A stretch of DNA of 64,000 nucleotides from Euzebya pacifica (lineage in GTDB: Bacteria; Actinomycetota; Nitriliruptoria; Euzebyales; Euzebyaceae): NCBI RefSeq assembly GCF_003344865.1, contig NZ_CP031165.1, positions 2,175,910 to 2,239,909 of the forward strand, given 5' to 3'. Positions 43,005 through 54,000 of the stretch are shown in pieces (within the stretch, counting starts at the first letter, position 1; each line of letters begins with the position of its first letter). The notes below the pieces were generated by a model. That model was not told the DNA's origin. It did no database searches and worked only from the letters and a program-made list of their open reading frames with translations. The translations under genes and the position numbers were made by a program.

Positions 43005-44681
43005 GTGCTGACCGACCTCGAAATCAGCGACCTCGGCATCATCGACGAGGTGTCCCTGGCCCTCGGGCCCGGGCTCAACGTGCTGACCGGTGAGACGGGC
43101 GCTGGCAAGACCATGGTCGTCAGCGCCCTCCAGTGGCTGCTCGGCGGCCGGGCCGACCGCGACAAGGTCCGCACCGGCGCCCGCGCGGCGATCGTCCAGG
43201 CCCGCCTGGTGCCCGCGCCGGCCTCGGCGGCCGACTGGATCGACCCCGAGGACGAGGAGCTCGTCGTCAGCCGCGAGGTCGGGGCCAAGGGGGACGGTGA
43301 CGCCGCTGCCGGCCGATCGCGTGCCCGGATCGCCGGCCGCCTCTCCCCGGTGGCCAGCCTCGCGGAGGTGCTGGCACCGGTCGTGGAGATCCATTCCCAG
43401 CACGAGGCGCTGCGCCTGGCTGACCACCGGATGCAACGAGCACTGCTGGACCGGTTCGGTGGCGAGGCCATCGAGCGGGCCCGTGGCGCCTACGACGTCG
43501 CCTACCGCAGCTGGACCGAGGCCCGAACCGCGCTGGAGGACGCCGAGCAGGCCATGCGCGAAGGGGCCCGGGAGGCCGACCGGCTGCGCTTCGAGGTCGA
43601 CGAGATCGATTCGGTTGCCCCCGAGGAAGGGGAGGAGGATCGGCTCGACGGTGACATCGCCCGGCTCGAGCACGCCGAGTCGCTCCGGATCGCCTGCCAG
43701 ACCGTCGTCGATGCCGTCCAGGAGGAGGGTGGCGCCCGCGACACGCTGGGAACCGCCATCGCCGCGCTCCGGGGGGTGGTCTCTCACGACGAGTCGTTGG
43801 CCGACCCGCTGGAGCGGCTGCAGGCGCAGATGGCCGAGGTCCAGGAGGTCGCCATCGACCTGACCAGCTACCTGGACGGGCTCGAAGCCGACCCGTCGGC
43901 GCTCGACCACATCCTCGGGCGACGGTCGGCCATCGGTGGGTTGCTCCGCAAGTACGGGCCGTCCACGGTCGAGGTGCGCGCCTACGCCGCCCAGGCCCAC
44001 GAACGGCTGGCGCTGATCGACGGGGGAGAAACGCGCCTGGAGGAGCTGCGCGCCACCCTCGACGCGGCACGCCAGACCGTCGACGCGGCCGGCAAGACCC
44101 TCCGCGTGGCCCGCGAATCCGCCGGAACGGCCCTGTGCAGCACCGTCGACGGCCACCTGGCCGAGCTGTCGATGCCCGACGCGCACATGTCGGTCGACAT
44201 CGTCCCTGCCGACCCCGGTCCGGACGGGGCGGACCGCATCGAGTTCCTGCTCGCCGCAAACCGCGGCCAACCGGCCCTGCCGCTGTCGCGGTCGGCCAGC
44301 GGTGGTGAACGCAGCCGCGTGGCGCTCGGCCTGCGCGTCGCGCTCGCCGACGCCGACGACACGCCGATCCTGGTCTTCGACGAGGTCGACGCAGGCATAG
44401 GCGGCGAGACAGCCCTCGCCGTCGGCCAGAAGCTCGCGACCCTGGCACGTGGCCGGCAGGTGCTGTGCGTGACCCACCTCGCCCAGCTCGCGGCCTTCGC
44501 CGACGCCCATTTCGTGGTCAGGAAGGGCGTGACGGAGGACCGCACGACCACCGCCGTCACCCGCCTGGGCGACGACGAGCGTGCCGAGGAGCTCTCGCGC
44601 ATGCTGTCGGGCACCCCCGACAGCGATGCCGCGCTGACCCACGCCGCGGAGCTGCTGGAGCTCGCCCAGAAGGGCCGCTGA
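43005..44681 (+). CDS. recN: DNA repair protein RecN
   Basis: GTG at 43005 gives 558 residues. RecN is an SMC-like ATPase for double-strand break repair. Walker A GETGAGKT lies at residues 29-36, EIHSQHEALRL is the RecN Q-loop, a central coiled coil spans about 160-370, and the C-terminal half has the signature LSRSASGGERSRVALGLRVAL and Walker B PILVFDEVDAGIGG. Length is normal. No SOS box is visible in the 70 bases upstream. Confidence 0.95.
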   Translation: MLTDLEISDLGIIDEVSLALGPGLNVLTGETGAGKTMVVSALQWLLGGRADRDKVRTGARAAIVQARLVPAPASAADWIDPEDEELVVSREVGAKGDGDAAAGRSRARIAGRLSPVASLAEVLAPVVEIHSQHEALRLADHRMQRALLDRFGGEAIERARGAYDVAYRSWTEARTALEDAEQAMREGAREADRLRFEVDEIDSVAPEEGEEDRLDGDIARLEHAESLRIACQTVVDAVQEEGGARDTLGTAIAALRGVVSHDESLADPLERLQAQMAEVQEVAIDLTSYLDGLEADPSALDHILGRRSAIGGLLRKYGPSTVEVRAYAAQAHERLALIDGGETRLEELRATLDAARQTVDAAGKTLRVARESAGTALCSTVDGHLAELSMPDAHMSVDIVPADPGPDGADRIEFLLAANRGQPALPLSRSASGGERSRVALGLRVALADADDTPILVFDEVDAGIGGETALAVGQKLATLARGRQVLCVTHLAQLAAFADAHFVVRKGVTEDRTTTAVTRLGDDERAEELSRMLSGTPDSDAALTHAAELLELAQKGR

Positions 44682-44884
44682 GGACCGAACGGCGATCATT
44701 TCTGGACCGCCGGTATCACAGCGAGCGACCTGTCCGGCAGGACCATCGGGCCACCTGCGCTCGGCGAGGCGCCGCTGTTACCTTGCGTTCAAGTCCCGTG
44801 TCGTCGCGCCCTCCCAGGGCTGCCGACGCACGATCACCCGCCCTTCTGGGCCCCCCGCCCCCCCCCGAGGACCCCTCCCCCGAC

Positions 44885-45844
44885 GTGAGCACGCAGACCG
44901 ACTTCTCGACGCTGGGCCGACTCGGCACAGCAAGCGGCACCCTCTCCGGGGGCACGCTGCGTCGTCGACTCTCGCTCCGCGGGGCCCGCACCGTCCGTCG
45001 GTCCGCGACCAGCGGCATCTCGATACCGCCCCTGCGCATCGTCCTCGCCGCTGTCGGCGTCATCCTGATCGGGCTCTTCGTCCTGGGGCTGACCGCGACG
45101 AACCAGCTCGATCGTCCCTCGCCCCTCGCTTCGCAGATCCCCTCCCTCGACCCCGTCCTTGAGGCATCCCTGCTGAGCGGCGGCACACAGATGGCCGCGA
45201 CCGGCAGCCGCCTCATCGTCCCCGGTGGCGGTGCTGCCGCTGGCATGGTCGAGGTGCCCCCGGCGTTCGCCGGTGTGGAGGACCTGGCCCTCCGCCTGCC
45301 CGGTGTCGCCGACGCCGAGGTCATCTTCACCGAAGCCGACGCGCCCGAGATGCTGGCGCTTGCGCCCATCGGCGAGATGGTCACCAACGCCAACCCCACC
45401 GGCTACGACCCGGTGAAGACGTTCGAGGGGCCCGGCTACCACGTCGCCGAGGCCACGACCGGTGTGCGGCCGGCGACCGGCCTGGCCCGTGTCCTGCTGG
45501 CCCCCGGCACCCAGGTGACCAGCCCGCTGACCGGCACCGTCGTCGCGGTCGACGAGTACTCCGCTGCGGACGGTGGACGTGACTGGCGCGTCGTGGTGCA
45601 GCCCGACAACCGCGCGGACCTGCACGTCATCGTCCGTCGCCTGCAGTCCCCGACGGTGGCGGTCGGCGACCAGGTGGGTGTTGGCCAGACCGTGCTCGGT
45701 ACCGTCCGCTCCGGCGACGCGGCACCGAGCGAACAGAACTCGCTGGGCCTTCCCAGCGTCTGGATCTCGATCCGACCAGCGATGTCCGAAGAGGCCATCG
45801 ACCCCTATGCCCCGGCGGTAGCCGCCACCACCGCTGCCAGCTGA
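44885..45844 (+). CDS. Membrane-anchored protein of unknown function
   Basis: GTG at 44885 gives 319 residues; the frame is open further upstream without a better start. An Arg-rich cytoplasmic part (about 1-50) is followed by one transmembrane helix (IVLAAVGVILIGLFVLGL) and an external domain. The C-terminal part (about 190-290) has a barrel-sandwich look (LLAPGTQVTSPLTGTVVAVDEY, VAVGDQVGVGQTVLG) like M23-peptidase or biotinyl-type beta folds, but M23 zinc ligands are not evident. It stands where steA and mctB lie in mycobacteria (recN-pyrG interval), but I see no similarity to either. Confidence 0.8.
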   Translation: MSTQTDFSTLGRLGTASGTLSGGTLRRRLSLRGARTVRRSATSGISIPPLRIVLAAVGVILIGLFVLGLTATNQLDRPSPLASQIPSLDPVLEASLLSGGTQMAATGSRLIVPGGGAAAGMVEVPPAFAGVEDLALRLPGVADAEVIFTEADAPEMLALAPIGEMVTNANPTGYDPVKTFEGPGYHVAEATTGVRPATGLARVLLAPGTQVTSPLTGTVVAVDEYSAADGGRDWRVVVQPDNRADLHVIVRRLQSPTVAVGDQVGVGQTVLGTVRSGDAAPSEQNSLGLPSVWISIRPAMSEEAIDPYAPAVAATTAAS

Positions 45845-45878
45845 GCACACGGAGCGCGTTCGGCGCACGAGGGATGGT

Positions 45879-45906
45879 TTGAGGGGGCCAGCCTGACTGC
45901 TACGTT
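45879..45906 (+). promoter_or_regulatory. Candidate promoter of pyrG
   Basis: TTGAGG (45879-45884), a 16-base spacer and TACGTT (45901-45906). A transcript would start near 45913, about 54 bases before the gene. Confidence 0.5.
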
Positions 45907-45966
45907 GGCCGAGGCTCCGCATGCCCATGGCGGCCCCATCCGACCTCGACAGTCGTGGAGGACCCA

Positions 45967-47700
45967 TTGGCCAAGCACATCCTCGTCACCGGTGGAGTCT
46001 CGTCCTCCCTCGGGAAGGGCATCACCGCAGCGTCGCTGGGTCGCCTGCTGAAGGCCCGCGGCCTGCGGGTGACCATGCAGAAGCTGGACCCGTACGTGAA
46101 CGTGGACCCCGGCACCATGAACCCGTTCCAGCACGGCGAGGTGTTCGTCACCGACGACGGGGGCGAGACCGACCTCGACCTGGGCCACTACGAGCGGTTC
46201 ATCGACGTCAACCTTCCGCGTGCCTCGTCGGTGTCGACGGGTCAGGTGTACTCCACCGTCATCGCCAAGGAACGTCGCGGTGACTACATGGGCGAGACCG
46301 TGCAGGTCGTCCCGCACGTGACCAACGAGATCAAGTCGCGCATCCTGGAGCTGGCCGACGAGGCCGACGTCGTCATCACCGAGGTCGGCGGCACGGTCGG
46401 CGACATCGAGGGGCTGCCGTTCCTCGAGGCCATCCGGCAGATCCGCTACGACGTGGGCCGTGAGAACATCGTCTACGTCCACTGCGCGCTCGTCCCGTTC
46501 CTCGGCACGACCGGTGAGCTGAAGACCAAGCCGGCGCAGCACTCGGTGCGCGAGCTGCGGTCCATCGGTATCCAGCCCGACGCCGTCGTGTGCCGCTCCG
46601 ACCGGCCCCTGCCGCTGGAGCTCAAGCGCAAGATCGCGATGCTGTCCGACATCGACCTCGACGGGGTCGTCAGCGCGCACGACGCCCACTCCATCTACGC
46701 CGTGCCGGCCGTCCTCCGACACGAGGGCCTGGACCGCTTCGTGGTTCGCAAGCTGGGCCTCGACCCGGCCGTCGAGCCGGACATGGCCGAGTGGGACAAG
46801 ATGGTCCACCGGTTGGAGAACCCCGAGGACACCGTCACCATCGGGCTGGTCGGCAAGTACGTGTCGCTGCCCGACGCCTACCTCTCGGTCGTGGAGTCCC
46901 TCGAGCACGCGGGCATCCACCACGGCGTCGACGTCGACATCCGCTGGATCCAGTCCGACGAGCTGGCCAAGCCCGGCCAGGCCGACGAGCAGCTGGCCGG
47001 CCTCGACGGCGTCCTGGTCCCCGGTGGCTTCGGCGTGCGCGGGGTCGAGGGGAAGATCAACGCCGGTCGGTACGCCCGTGAACACCTCGTGCCGTACCTG
47101 GGTATCTGCCTCGGGTTGCAGACGGCCGTCATCGAGTTCGCCCGCAACGTGCTGGGCCTGGCGGAGGCGCACTCCTCGGAGTTCGACGCCGACACCCCGG
47201 ACCCGGTCATCGACCTCATGGCCGACCAGCGTGACGTGACCGACCTGGGCGGAACCATGCGGCTGGGGATCTACCCCTGCCGCCTGGTCCCCGGCAGCAA
47301 GGCCGAGGCCGCCTACGGCGAGCCGTTCGTCTACGAACGCCACCGCCACCGCTGGGAGGTTGCCAACAAGTACCGCAACCGCCTGGCCGACGCCGGCATG
47401 ATCGTGTCCGGCATGTCACCCGACCAGCGCCTCGTGGAGATGGTCGAGATCGCCGACCACCCGTGGTTCGTGGCCACGCAGGCACACCCGGAGTTCAAGT
47501 CGCGGCCGAACCGTCCGCACCCGCTGTTCCGCGACTTCGTGGGTGCGGCCCTCGAGCGGCTGCAGGCCCGTGAGGGGCGGCTTCCGCGTCCCGCAGACGA
47601 CGACGCTGTCGACGAGGGCGCATCGGGCGGTGCCGCCGCCAACGGCGACCCCTCCAACGGGAAGGCGACCGACGCCGTGTCCGAGGCTGCGCTGCGCTAG
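45967..47700 (+). CDS. pyrG: CTP synthase
   Basis: PyrG makes CTP from UTP using glutamine. TTG at 45967 is chosen because GGAGGA precedes it and the product then begins [10 protein letters not shown] as in the family; GTG at 45955 is an alternative adding four residues. The 577-residue protein has the N-terminal synthase domain ([13 protein letters not shown] phosphate loop, [22 protein letters not shown]) and a C-terminal class I glutamine amidotransferase (GICLGLQ with the nucleophile Cys; HPEF with catalytic His). The last 40 residues are a disordered acidic tail. Confidence 0.96.
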   Translation: MAKHILVTGGVSSSLGKGITAASLGRLLKARGLRVTMQKLDPYVNVDPGTMNPFQHGEVFVTDDGGETDLDLGHYERFIDVNLPRASSVSTGQVYSTVIAKERRGDYMGETVQVVPHVTNEIKSRILELADEADVVITEVGGTVGDIEGLPFLEAIRQIRYDVGRENIVYVHCALVPFLGTTGELKTKPAQHSVRELRSIGIQPDAVVCRSDRPLPLELKRKIAMLSDIDLDGVVSAHDAHSIYAVPAVLRHEGLDRFVVRKLGLDPAVEPDMAEWDKMVHRLENPEDTVTIGLVGKYVSLPDAYLSVVESLEHAGIHHGVDVDIRWIQSDELAKPGQADEQLAGLDGVLVPGGFGVRGVEGKINAGRYAREHLVPYLGICLGLQTAVIEFARNVLGLAEAHSSEFDADTPDPVIDLMADQRDVTDLGGTMRLGIYPCRLVPGSKAEAAYGEPFVYERHRHRWEVANKYRNRLADAGMIVSGMSPDQRLVEMVEIADHPWFVATQAHPEFKSRPNRPHPLFRDFVGAALERLQAREGRLPRPADDDAVDEGASGGAAANGDPSNGKATDAVSEAALR

Positions 47701-47725
47701 AGCGGGCCCTGGACAGCGGAGGGCG

Positions 47726-48031
47726 TCAGTCCTCGCCGTCGGGGTGTCGGGCCGCCCGTTCGGCCCGATGCGTCGCCACCTTGTGCTTCGTCGACTCCAC
47801 CGTCGACCGCCAGCGTTCCCTCGACCAGCGATGGGCGCGCTTGGCCCAGGTGTACTCGGTCGCCAGGATCGCCAGGCCGGCCACGATGCCGAGCAGACCC
47901 GGGCCCGGGGTGACGATCATCACCAGGCCAGCGGTCAGCACCGCGCCGCCGATGATGGTCACCACCAGCCGTCGTGCGGCCAGCTGCATGCGGCGGCCGA
48001 CGGTGCGACGCTCTGACGGCTCGGCGGTCAT
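47726..48031 (-). CDS. PGPGW-type small transmembrane protein
   Basis: ATG at 48031 gives 101 residues with two hydrophobic helices (about 23-45 and 50-65) around TPGPGLLGIVAGLAILATEY, the PGPG motif of the TIGR02611-like family. Basic N- and C-termini suggest both ends are cytoplasmic. The function of the family is unknown. It is on the opposite strand between pyrG and the Nudix gene, convergent with pyrG. Confidence 0.85.
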   Translation of the reverse strand: MTAEPSERRTVGRRMQLAARRLVVTIIGGAVLTAGLVMIVTPGPGLLGIVAGLAILATEYTWAKRAHRWSRERWRSTVESTKHKVATHRAERAARHPDGED

Positions 48032-48148
48032 GGGGCTCAGTCTGGCATCGTGGCGGCGCGGTGCCCACCGCCATGGGGGACAGATCAGGGGGAACCCCGA
48101 GTCCACCCGGGGTGTGCACGACACAACCGGTCGAGAAGGAGACACACA

Positions 48149-48712
48149 GTGAGTGACAGCACCACCGACGGCTACGAGGTCCTGGACTCCGAGGAGGCCT
48201 TCAGCTCCCGGTTCACCCGCATCCGGGTCGACACCGTCCGCATGCCCGACGGCAAGGTCACCGATCGCGAGATCGCCGAGCACATGTCCGCCGTCGGCGC
48301 GGTGCCGCTGGACGCCGACGGCAACGTCGTGCTGCTGCGGCAGTACCGCCACGCCTTCGGGCAGCACTTCCTCGAGGTCCCGGCCGGGAAGCTCGACGTC
48401 GAGGGGGAGGACACCGCCGAGGCGATGCAGCGCGAGCTGGCCGAGGAGGTGCAGCTGACCGCGGGGACGCTGACGCACCTGACGACGTTCACCAACTCCG
48501 CCGGGTGGACGACCGAGCGGACGACGGTGTACCTGGCGGAGGATCTGGAGCCCGCGCCGCGTCCCGACGACTTCGTCCTCGAGCACGAGGAAGCCGACAT
48601 GGAGGTCATCCGCGTGCCGCTGGACGAGGCCATCGCGATGGTCCACGACGGCCGCATCGTCGACGCCAAGACGGTCGTCGGGCTGCTCGCCATCGCCTCC
48701 CTCCAGCGCTGA
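48149..48712 (+). CDS. nudF: Nudix hydrolase, ADP-ribose pyrophosphatase type
   Basis: GTG at 48149 with AGAAGGAGA upstream gives 187 residues. The Nudix box is readable: AGKLDVEGEDTAEAMQRELAEEVQL holds the Gly, the REL and the EE metal ligands. VVLLRQYRHAFGQHFLEVPAGKL before it is typical of ADP-ribose pyrophosphatases. It would clear ADP-ribose and related sugars. The same gene is found between pyrG and xerD in mycobacteria (Rv1700), so the context is conserved. Confidence 0.93.
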   Translation: MSDSTTDGYEVLDSEEAFSSRFTRIRVDTVRMPDGKVTDREIAEHMSAVGAVPLDADGNVVLLRQYRHAFGQHFLEVPAGKLDVEGEDTAEAMQRELAEEVQLTAGTLTHLTTFTNSAGWTTERTTVYLAEDLEPAPRPDDFVLEHEEADMEVIRVPLDEAIAMVHDGRIVDAKTVVGLLAIASLQR

Positions 48713-48782
48713 GTTATGTCAATCACAGCGGCTACACTGCGGACCGACCGAACACCTTCCTGATCCTCGAGGTTCGAGCCCG

Positions 48783-49763
48783 TTGGCGCTTCCCCCACAC
48801 GCCCAGAGCTACCTGGACTACCTGGCCGCCGAGAAGGGCCTGTCCGATCACAGCCTGCAGGCCTACCGCCGGGACCTGACGCTCTACGGGACCTACCTGG
48901 ACCTCGAGGACATCGGCAGCCCGACGGCCGCCGACACCCGCGCGGTCACCGGGTTCGCGGTGTGGCTGCGCTCGCAGCAGACGTCACGTGGCACGCCGTA
49001 CGCGAAGTCCTCCATCGCCCGGACCCTCGTCGCGGTCAGGGGACTGCACCGCCACCTGGTGCGCGAGGGTCTGACCGACGTGGACACGGCGACGGAGCTG
49101 ACGACTCCGCCGCCGCAGCGCAAGCTGCCCGACACCCTCTCCCAGTCGCAGGTCGAGTCGTTGCTGGCCGCCGCAGAAGGCGAGGAGCCCGCACAGCGCC
49201 GGGACCTTGCGATGCTCGAGCTGCTCTACTCCGCCGGCCTGCGCATCTCCGAGCTGATCGACCTCGACGTCGACGACGTCGACCTGATCGAGATGAGCGT
49301 GCGCTGCATCGGCAAGGGGTCGCGGGAACGGATCGTGCCGATCGGCCGCATGGCCGCTGCCGCCGTCGATGCGTGGGTGCTGCACGGCCGGGCGGCGATG
49401 ACCCCGAAGGGGCCGTGGTTGTTCTGCAACAGCCGTGGGGGCCGGCTCAGCCGTCAGGGCGGGCACAAGATCGTCAAGCGACATGCCGTGTCGGCAGGAC
49501 TGCCCGACAGCGTCTCGCCGCACACCCTGCGCCACAGCTTCGCCACCCACCTGGTCGAGGGCGGTGCGGACATCCGCGTGGTGCAGGAGCTGCTCGGCCA
49601 TGCCAGCGTCAACACCACGCAGGTCTACACCCACACCTCGCAGGCCCGGCTGCGCGCGCTCTACGATCGGGCACACCCGCGGGCCACCATCGCCGACGCC
49701 GATGCGATGGGTGCCGAGGCCCAGCGCGTCACCACCGCCCCCCGAGAGGACCGTCCCGCATGA
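48783..49763 (+). CDS. xerD: Site-specific tyrosine recombinase XerD
   Basis: TTG at 48783 gives 326 residues. The N-terminal core-binding domain (SYLDYLAAEKGLSDHSLQAYRRDL) is followed by the catalytic domain with Arg in SAGLRISELIDL, Lys in IGKGSRERIVP, His and Arg in HTLRHSFATHLVEGG, His in ELLGHASV and the tyrosine in TTQVYTH. XerD resolves chromosome dimers at dif. It is chromosomal, in conserved context with no mobile element nearby. The stop overlaps the deoA start by four bases. Confidence 0.94.
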   Translation: MALPPHAQSYLDYLAAEKGLSDHSLQAYRRDLTLYGTYLDLEDIGSPTAADTRAVTGFAVWLRSQQTSRGTPYAKSSIARTLVAVRGLHRHLVREGLTDVDTATELTTPPPQRKLPDTLSQSQVESLLAAAEGEEPAQRRDLAMLELLYSAGLRISELIDLDVDDVDLIEMSVRCIGKGSRERIVPIGRMAAAAVDAWVLHGRAAMTPKGPWLFCNSRGGRLSRQGGHKIVKRHAVSAGLPDSVSPHTLRHSFATHLVEGGADIRVVQELLGHASVNTTQVYTHTSQARLRALYDRAHPRATIADADAMGAEAQRVTTAPREDRPA

Positions 49764-51070
49764 ACCCCGTCGAGCTGATCACCCGCAAGCGCGATGGCGG
49801 CGAGCTGGCGCTGGAGGAGCTGCGGGCGTTCGTCAGCGGCTACCTGGCCGAGGACGGCTCGGTCATGGAGGGCCAGATGGGTGCCTTCCTGATGGCCGGC
49901 GTGCTCAAGGGGTTCACGCTGGCCGAGGCCCGGGCGCTGACGACGGTGCTGCTGGAGTCCGGTGACCGCCTCGACCTCTCCGACCTGCGCGGCCCGACGA
50001 TCGACAAGCACTCCACCGGGGGAGTGGGGGATGGCACGACGCTGGTCGTGGCGCCCCTGCTGGCCGCTGCGGGCGCGCAGGTGGTCAAGCTGTCGGGGCG
50101 GGGACTGGGCCACACCGGCGGGACCCTGGACAAGCTCGAGGCCATCCCGGGGTTCAGCGTGCAGCTGTCCGGCGAGGCGATCATGGCGCAGGCCGAGGCG
50201 ATCGGCTGCGTCGTGGCGGCCCAGACCGGGGACCTCGTCCCGGCCGACAAGGCGCTGTACGCCCTGCGTGACGTGACCGCGACCGTGGAGTCCACCGCCC
50301 TCATCGCCTCCAGCGTGATGAGCAAGAAGCTGGCCAGCGGGGCGGGCACGATCGTGCTGGACGTCAAGGCCGGCGACGGGGCGTTCATGGGCACCGTGGA
50401 GGATGCTTCGGCGCTGGCCGAGCTGTGCGTGGCGATCGGCAACGACGCCGGCCGGCGCACCCGGGCGCTGGTGACGGACATGAACACCCCGCTCGGGTCG
50501 GGCATCGGCAACGGCCTGGAGGTCATCGAGGTCGTCGAGACGCTGCGAACCGCCCCCGAGGGACGCTTCGCCGAGGTGTGCCTGGCGCTGGCCACGACCG
50601 GACTGGCTGCCGCCACGGGGATCGATCCAGCCGACGCCCGCGATCGGCTGGTCGGCGTGTGGGAGTCCGGCGCGGCCCTCGAGACGCTGCAACGCATGAT
50701 CGAGGCACAGGGCGGCGACCCAGCGGTGTGCGACCGGCCCCGGGAGGTGATGCCGGTCGCGCCGGTGGTCCTCGACGTCCCGTCGCCGACGTCGGGATTG
50801 GTCGCTCGGCTGCCCGCGAAGGCCGTCGGGCTGCTGTCGATGTCGCTGGGAGCGGGTCGTCAGCACGCCAACGACGACGTCGACCCCGCCGTCGGAGTGG
50901 AGCTGCTGGTCCAGGAGGGCGATGCGGTCGAGGCAGGACAGCCCCTGGCCACCATCCACGCCCGCACCGACGACGCGGCCGCGGCGGCCGCAGCACGCCT
51001 GACCGAGCTGGTCCAGCTGGGCGAGGACGCTGCCGTACCCCCGACCATCCTGCGCACCATCGAGGCGTAG
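49760..51070 (+). CDS. deoA: Thymidine (pyrimidine-nucleoside) phosphorylase
   Basis: ATG at 49760 overlaps the xerD stop. The 436-residue product has the family's LITRKRDGGELALEEL start, the phosphate-binding DKHSTGGVGDGTTL, and KLSGRGLGHTGGTLDKLEAIPGF, which is the PROSITE thymidine/pyrimidine phosphorylase region. It splits thymidine or uridine to base and sugar phosphate for salvage. Length fits DeoA or Pdp; the C-terminal domain with its hammerhead fold (LVQEGDAVEAGQPLATIHA) is complete. Confidence 0.94.
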   Translation: MNPVELITRKRDGGELALEELRAFVSGYLAEDGSVMEGQMGAFLMAGVLKGFTLAEARALTTVLLESGDRLDLSDLRGPTIDKHSTGGVGDGTTLVVAPLLAAAGAQVVKLSGRGLGHTGGTLDKLEAIPGFSVQLSGEAIMAQAEAIGCVVAAQTGDLVPADKALYALRDVTATVESTALIASSVMSKKLASGAGTIVLDVKAGDGAFMGTVEDASALAELCVAIGNDAGRRTRALVTDMNTPLGSGIGNGLEVIEVVETLRTAPEGRFAEVCLALATTGLAAATGIDPADARDRLVGVWESGAALETLQRMIEAQGGDPAVCDRPREVMPVAPVVLDVPSPTSGLVARLPAKAVGLLSMSLGAGRQHANDDVDPAVGVELLVQEGDAVEAGQPLATIHARTDDAAAAAAARLTELVQLGEDAAVPPTILRTIEA

Positions 51071-51095
51071 CCGCGCCCGTCGGCGGCGAGGTCGC

Positions 51096-54000
51096 TCAGC
51101 CGAAGACCGCGCGAAGGGTGGTCTCGATGTCCTCCCCGAGGGCCGCGGGGCCGCCGTAGAGGTACAACCGCTCCAGCGACCGTGTGTGCGCGCCCAGCCA
51201 CTGCTCGGTCGCGAAGGGCAGCCGGTCGCGTTCGGCCAGCAGGATGGGCCCCTGACGACCAGCGATGTGGGCCACGCCGGCCAGGGCGTCGGCGAACGCC
51301 GCACCGGTCGCGACACCGGCCGACGTCGGGTCGTCGAAGACCGACTCGGCGACCAGCGCGGCCGTCTCGAAGCGGTTGTCGCCCACGAGCTGGTCGGTCC
51401 CGGGCGTGGCCTGCGCGGCCAGCCCGCCCACGGCGGTGACGGGAACCCCGTCGACGTCCTCCAGGTAGCCACGGGTCGCGGCGGGCAGCGCCGACCCAGC
51501 CGTGAGGACCACGACGCCGTCGGTGTGGGCCGCGGCCGCACCGGCGGCCAGCGCGTCGGGGAAGTCCCCGCCGGTGGCGACGAACACCCGCTCGGGGTCG
51601 CCGACCTCGCGGGCGATGGCGACGGCCGTCTCGAACCGGTCGTTGCCGCCGTGCCGTCGGACCTCCACGCCGAGCTGGCCCACGGCTGACTCCACGGCCG
51701 GGGACACGGCGTTGGCGCCGCCCAGCAGGTGCACGACCCCATCGTCGCCCAGCACGCGCTCGACCTCCTCGGCCACGGCGTCGGGCAGGGTGTCGGTCGG
51801 GGTCAGCAGCAGCGGACCCTGCACGGCTGCGGCCAGCGGACCACCGGCCAACGCGTCGGGGAACGCGTCGGCTCGGGCCAGCACGACCGCCCGTGCGGTG
51901 CCGTCGGGGTAGGCGTCCCGTGACGCGGCGACGGCCGTGGCGATCCGCTCGGGTCCCTGGAGCCGCACCACCGTCGGGTCCGGGCTGACGGCGGCCACCG
52001 ACACGACGTCCACCGCGGGAACGACCGCGTCACCGCCACGGGCGGTCCCGCCGACGTCCAGGTCGCCGACCCGCGTCGGCACCACAGCCAGCTCGACGTC
52101 GGCGGTTGCCCCCACCTCCAGCCCGGCAAACGACCCGGGCAGGTCGATCGGGCAGGTCACGACCTCGTCGTCCGCCGTGCAGTCCGCCGACCCGCCGACG
52201 TGCACCAGCCCGGGTGGGAGTGACAGGTCCAGGGTCACCTCGTCGATGGTCGTCGCACCGTCGTTGCCGACGGTGCCGGTCAGCACGATCGTCTGGCCGA
52301 CGGCGGGCGTTGCCTCGCTCGTCGACAGGTCGAGGGTCAACCCCTCGACCGGGAGCTCACCGCCACCGTCGCCTCCGCCACCCCCTCCGCCGGGGGCGAG
52401 GATGCGGACCACCGTGGAATCGGTGTCGTTGGCCGCGACCCGGTCGGTGGACGCCGAGGCGATCCGTGCCGACACCGTCACCGCACCGTCGGCGGTCGCC
52501 GTCGTGGGCACCTCGATGGTGGTGTCCGTGCCATCGCCCAGGGTGGCGCGCTGGCAGGTCACGACCCGGCCGTCTGCGCTGCATGCCTGCGGCAGGGTGC
52601 CGGGGGCCAGGGCAGCGGGGAGGGTCAGGGTCGTGGTGATCGCTGCCGCCGTGTCGGGGCCGTCGTTGGCCAGCTGCACGGTCACCGGAACGGCGTCGCC
52701 GACCTCGACCTGGCCCGGCGCGTCGACGGACACGGCGACGTCGGCGACCAGCAACGATTCGTCGTCGATGTCGACAGGCGTGACGGTCAGCGTCGCCCCC
52801 AGGGCGTTGAGCAGGACCTGGTACCCGGTGTCCAGCACGCCGTAGCTGTCGATGCCGTACAGCGTCCTGTCGTGGGCCACGGGCGGTGGCAGCAGCTGGC
52901 CGATCACGGTCACCCGACCCGAGCCGACGTCGACCCGGCCGAGGGCCGTCTGGCCGGCGATCGTGCCGACCGACGTGCCGCCGAGCCCGGTCCAGGTCGA
53001 CGTCGCCACCCGGTAGGCGGGCGTCAGGTCCTCGCCAGCGGTGTCGTAGCCGACCGTGGCCGGCTCGGTCATCAGGAACGCGATGTCGCGGATGCCGTCC
53101 AGCAGCGGATCGGTACGCGGCTGCGGGAAGTCGATCTGGTTGATGTCGGACAGGTCCACCGTCACGTCGCCTGCGGAGACCCCGTCGACCAGCCCCGGCA
53201 GCTCGACGAGGGCCGAGTCGGTCAGGACGAGGTTCCCGCCGCCGTCGGCCCAGGCACGCAGCGCCGCGACCGCACCGGCGTCCAGGACATCGGTGGCGAC
53301 GATCACGTTGTCGAGCCCGACCAGGTCGCCCGCGTCCAGCCCGGTCGGCGACAACGGCACCAGCGGCTGGTCGAGGTAGGCGTCGAGGTCGTCGAAGAAG
53401 TCCATCTGGGTCCGCTCGATCCCGCGGACCGGATCGATCACGACCGCCGGGTCACGCACGAACCCGGTCGGACCGGGCAGCTGCACCGACGGCACCCAGT
53501 CGATGACGGCCTGGTCGATCAACCCGCCGAGGATGCCGCGGACGGTCTCGCGGTAGATCTGGAACACGTCCCGTCGGAACGTCAGGGAGTTGACCCCGGG
53601 GGAGCCCTGCAGGTTGATCAGCTCGATGGTCGACAGGCTGGAGGAGTCCCCGCCGTTGGCCTGCGCCAGCCAGTCACCCTGGAACCCCGAGCCCGACCCG
53701 CCAACGCCGACGGGCCCGAACTCCGAGGAGGCATGCAGGATCGTCGGTTCGATGTCGCCCGACACGAGCTCCTGGAGGGCGAACACCGAGCTGTCGGAGA
53801 GCTCCGCATCGACGCTGGCGTGCAGCGCGTCGCCGTGGTTGCGCTGCTGCATGGACCCCTGGAGGTCGAACTGGCCGGCCGACAGCATCACCACGGCCGC
53901 CGCGTCGGGCACCTCACCGTGGATGTCGACCGACGCCTGGATGTCCTGTCCGGCGGCCAGGCGAGCGGTGACCTCGTCGAAGAGGGCCTGTGACTCCGGT

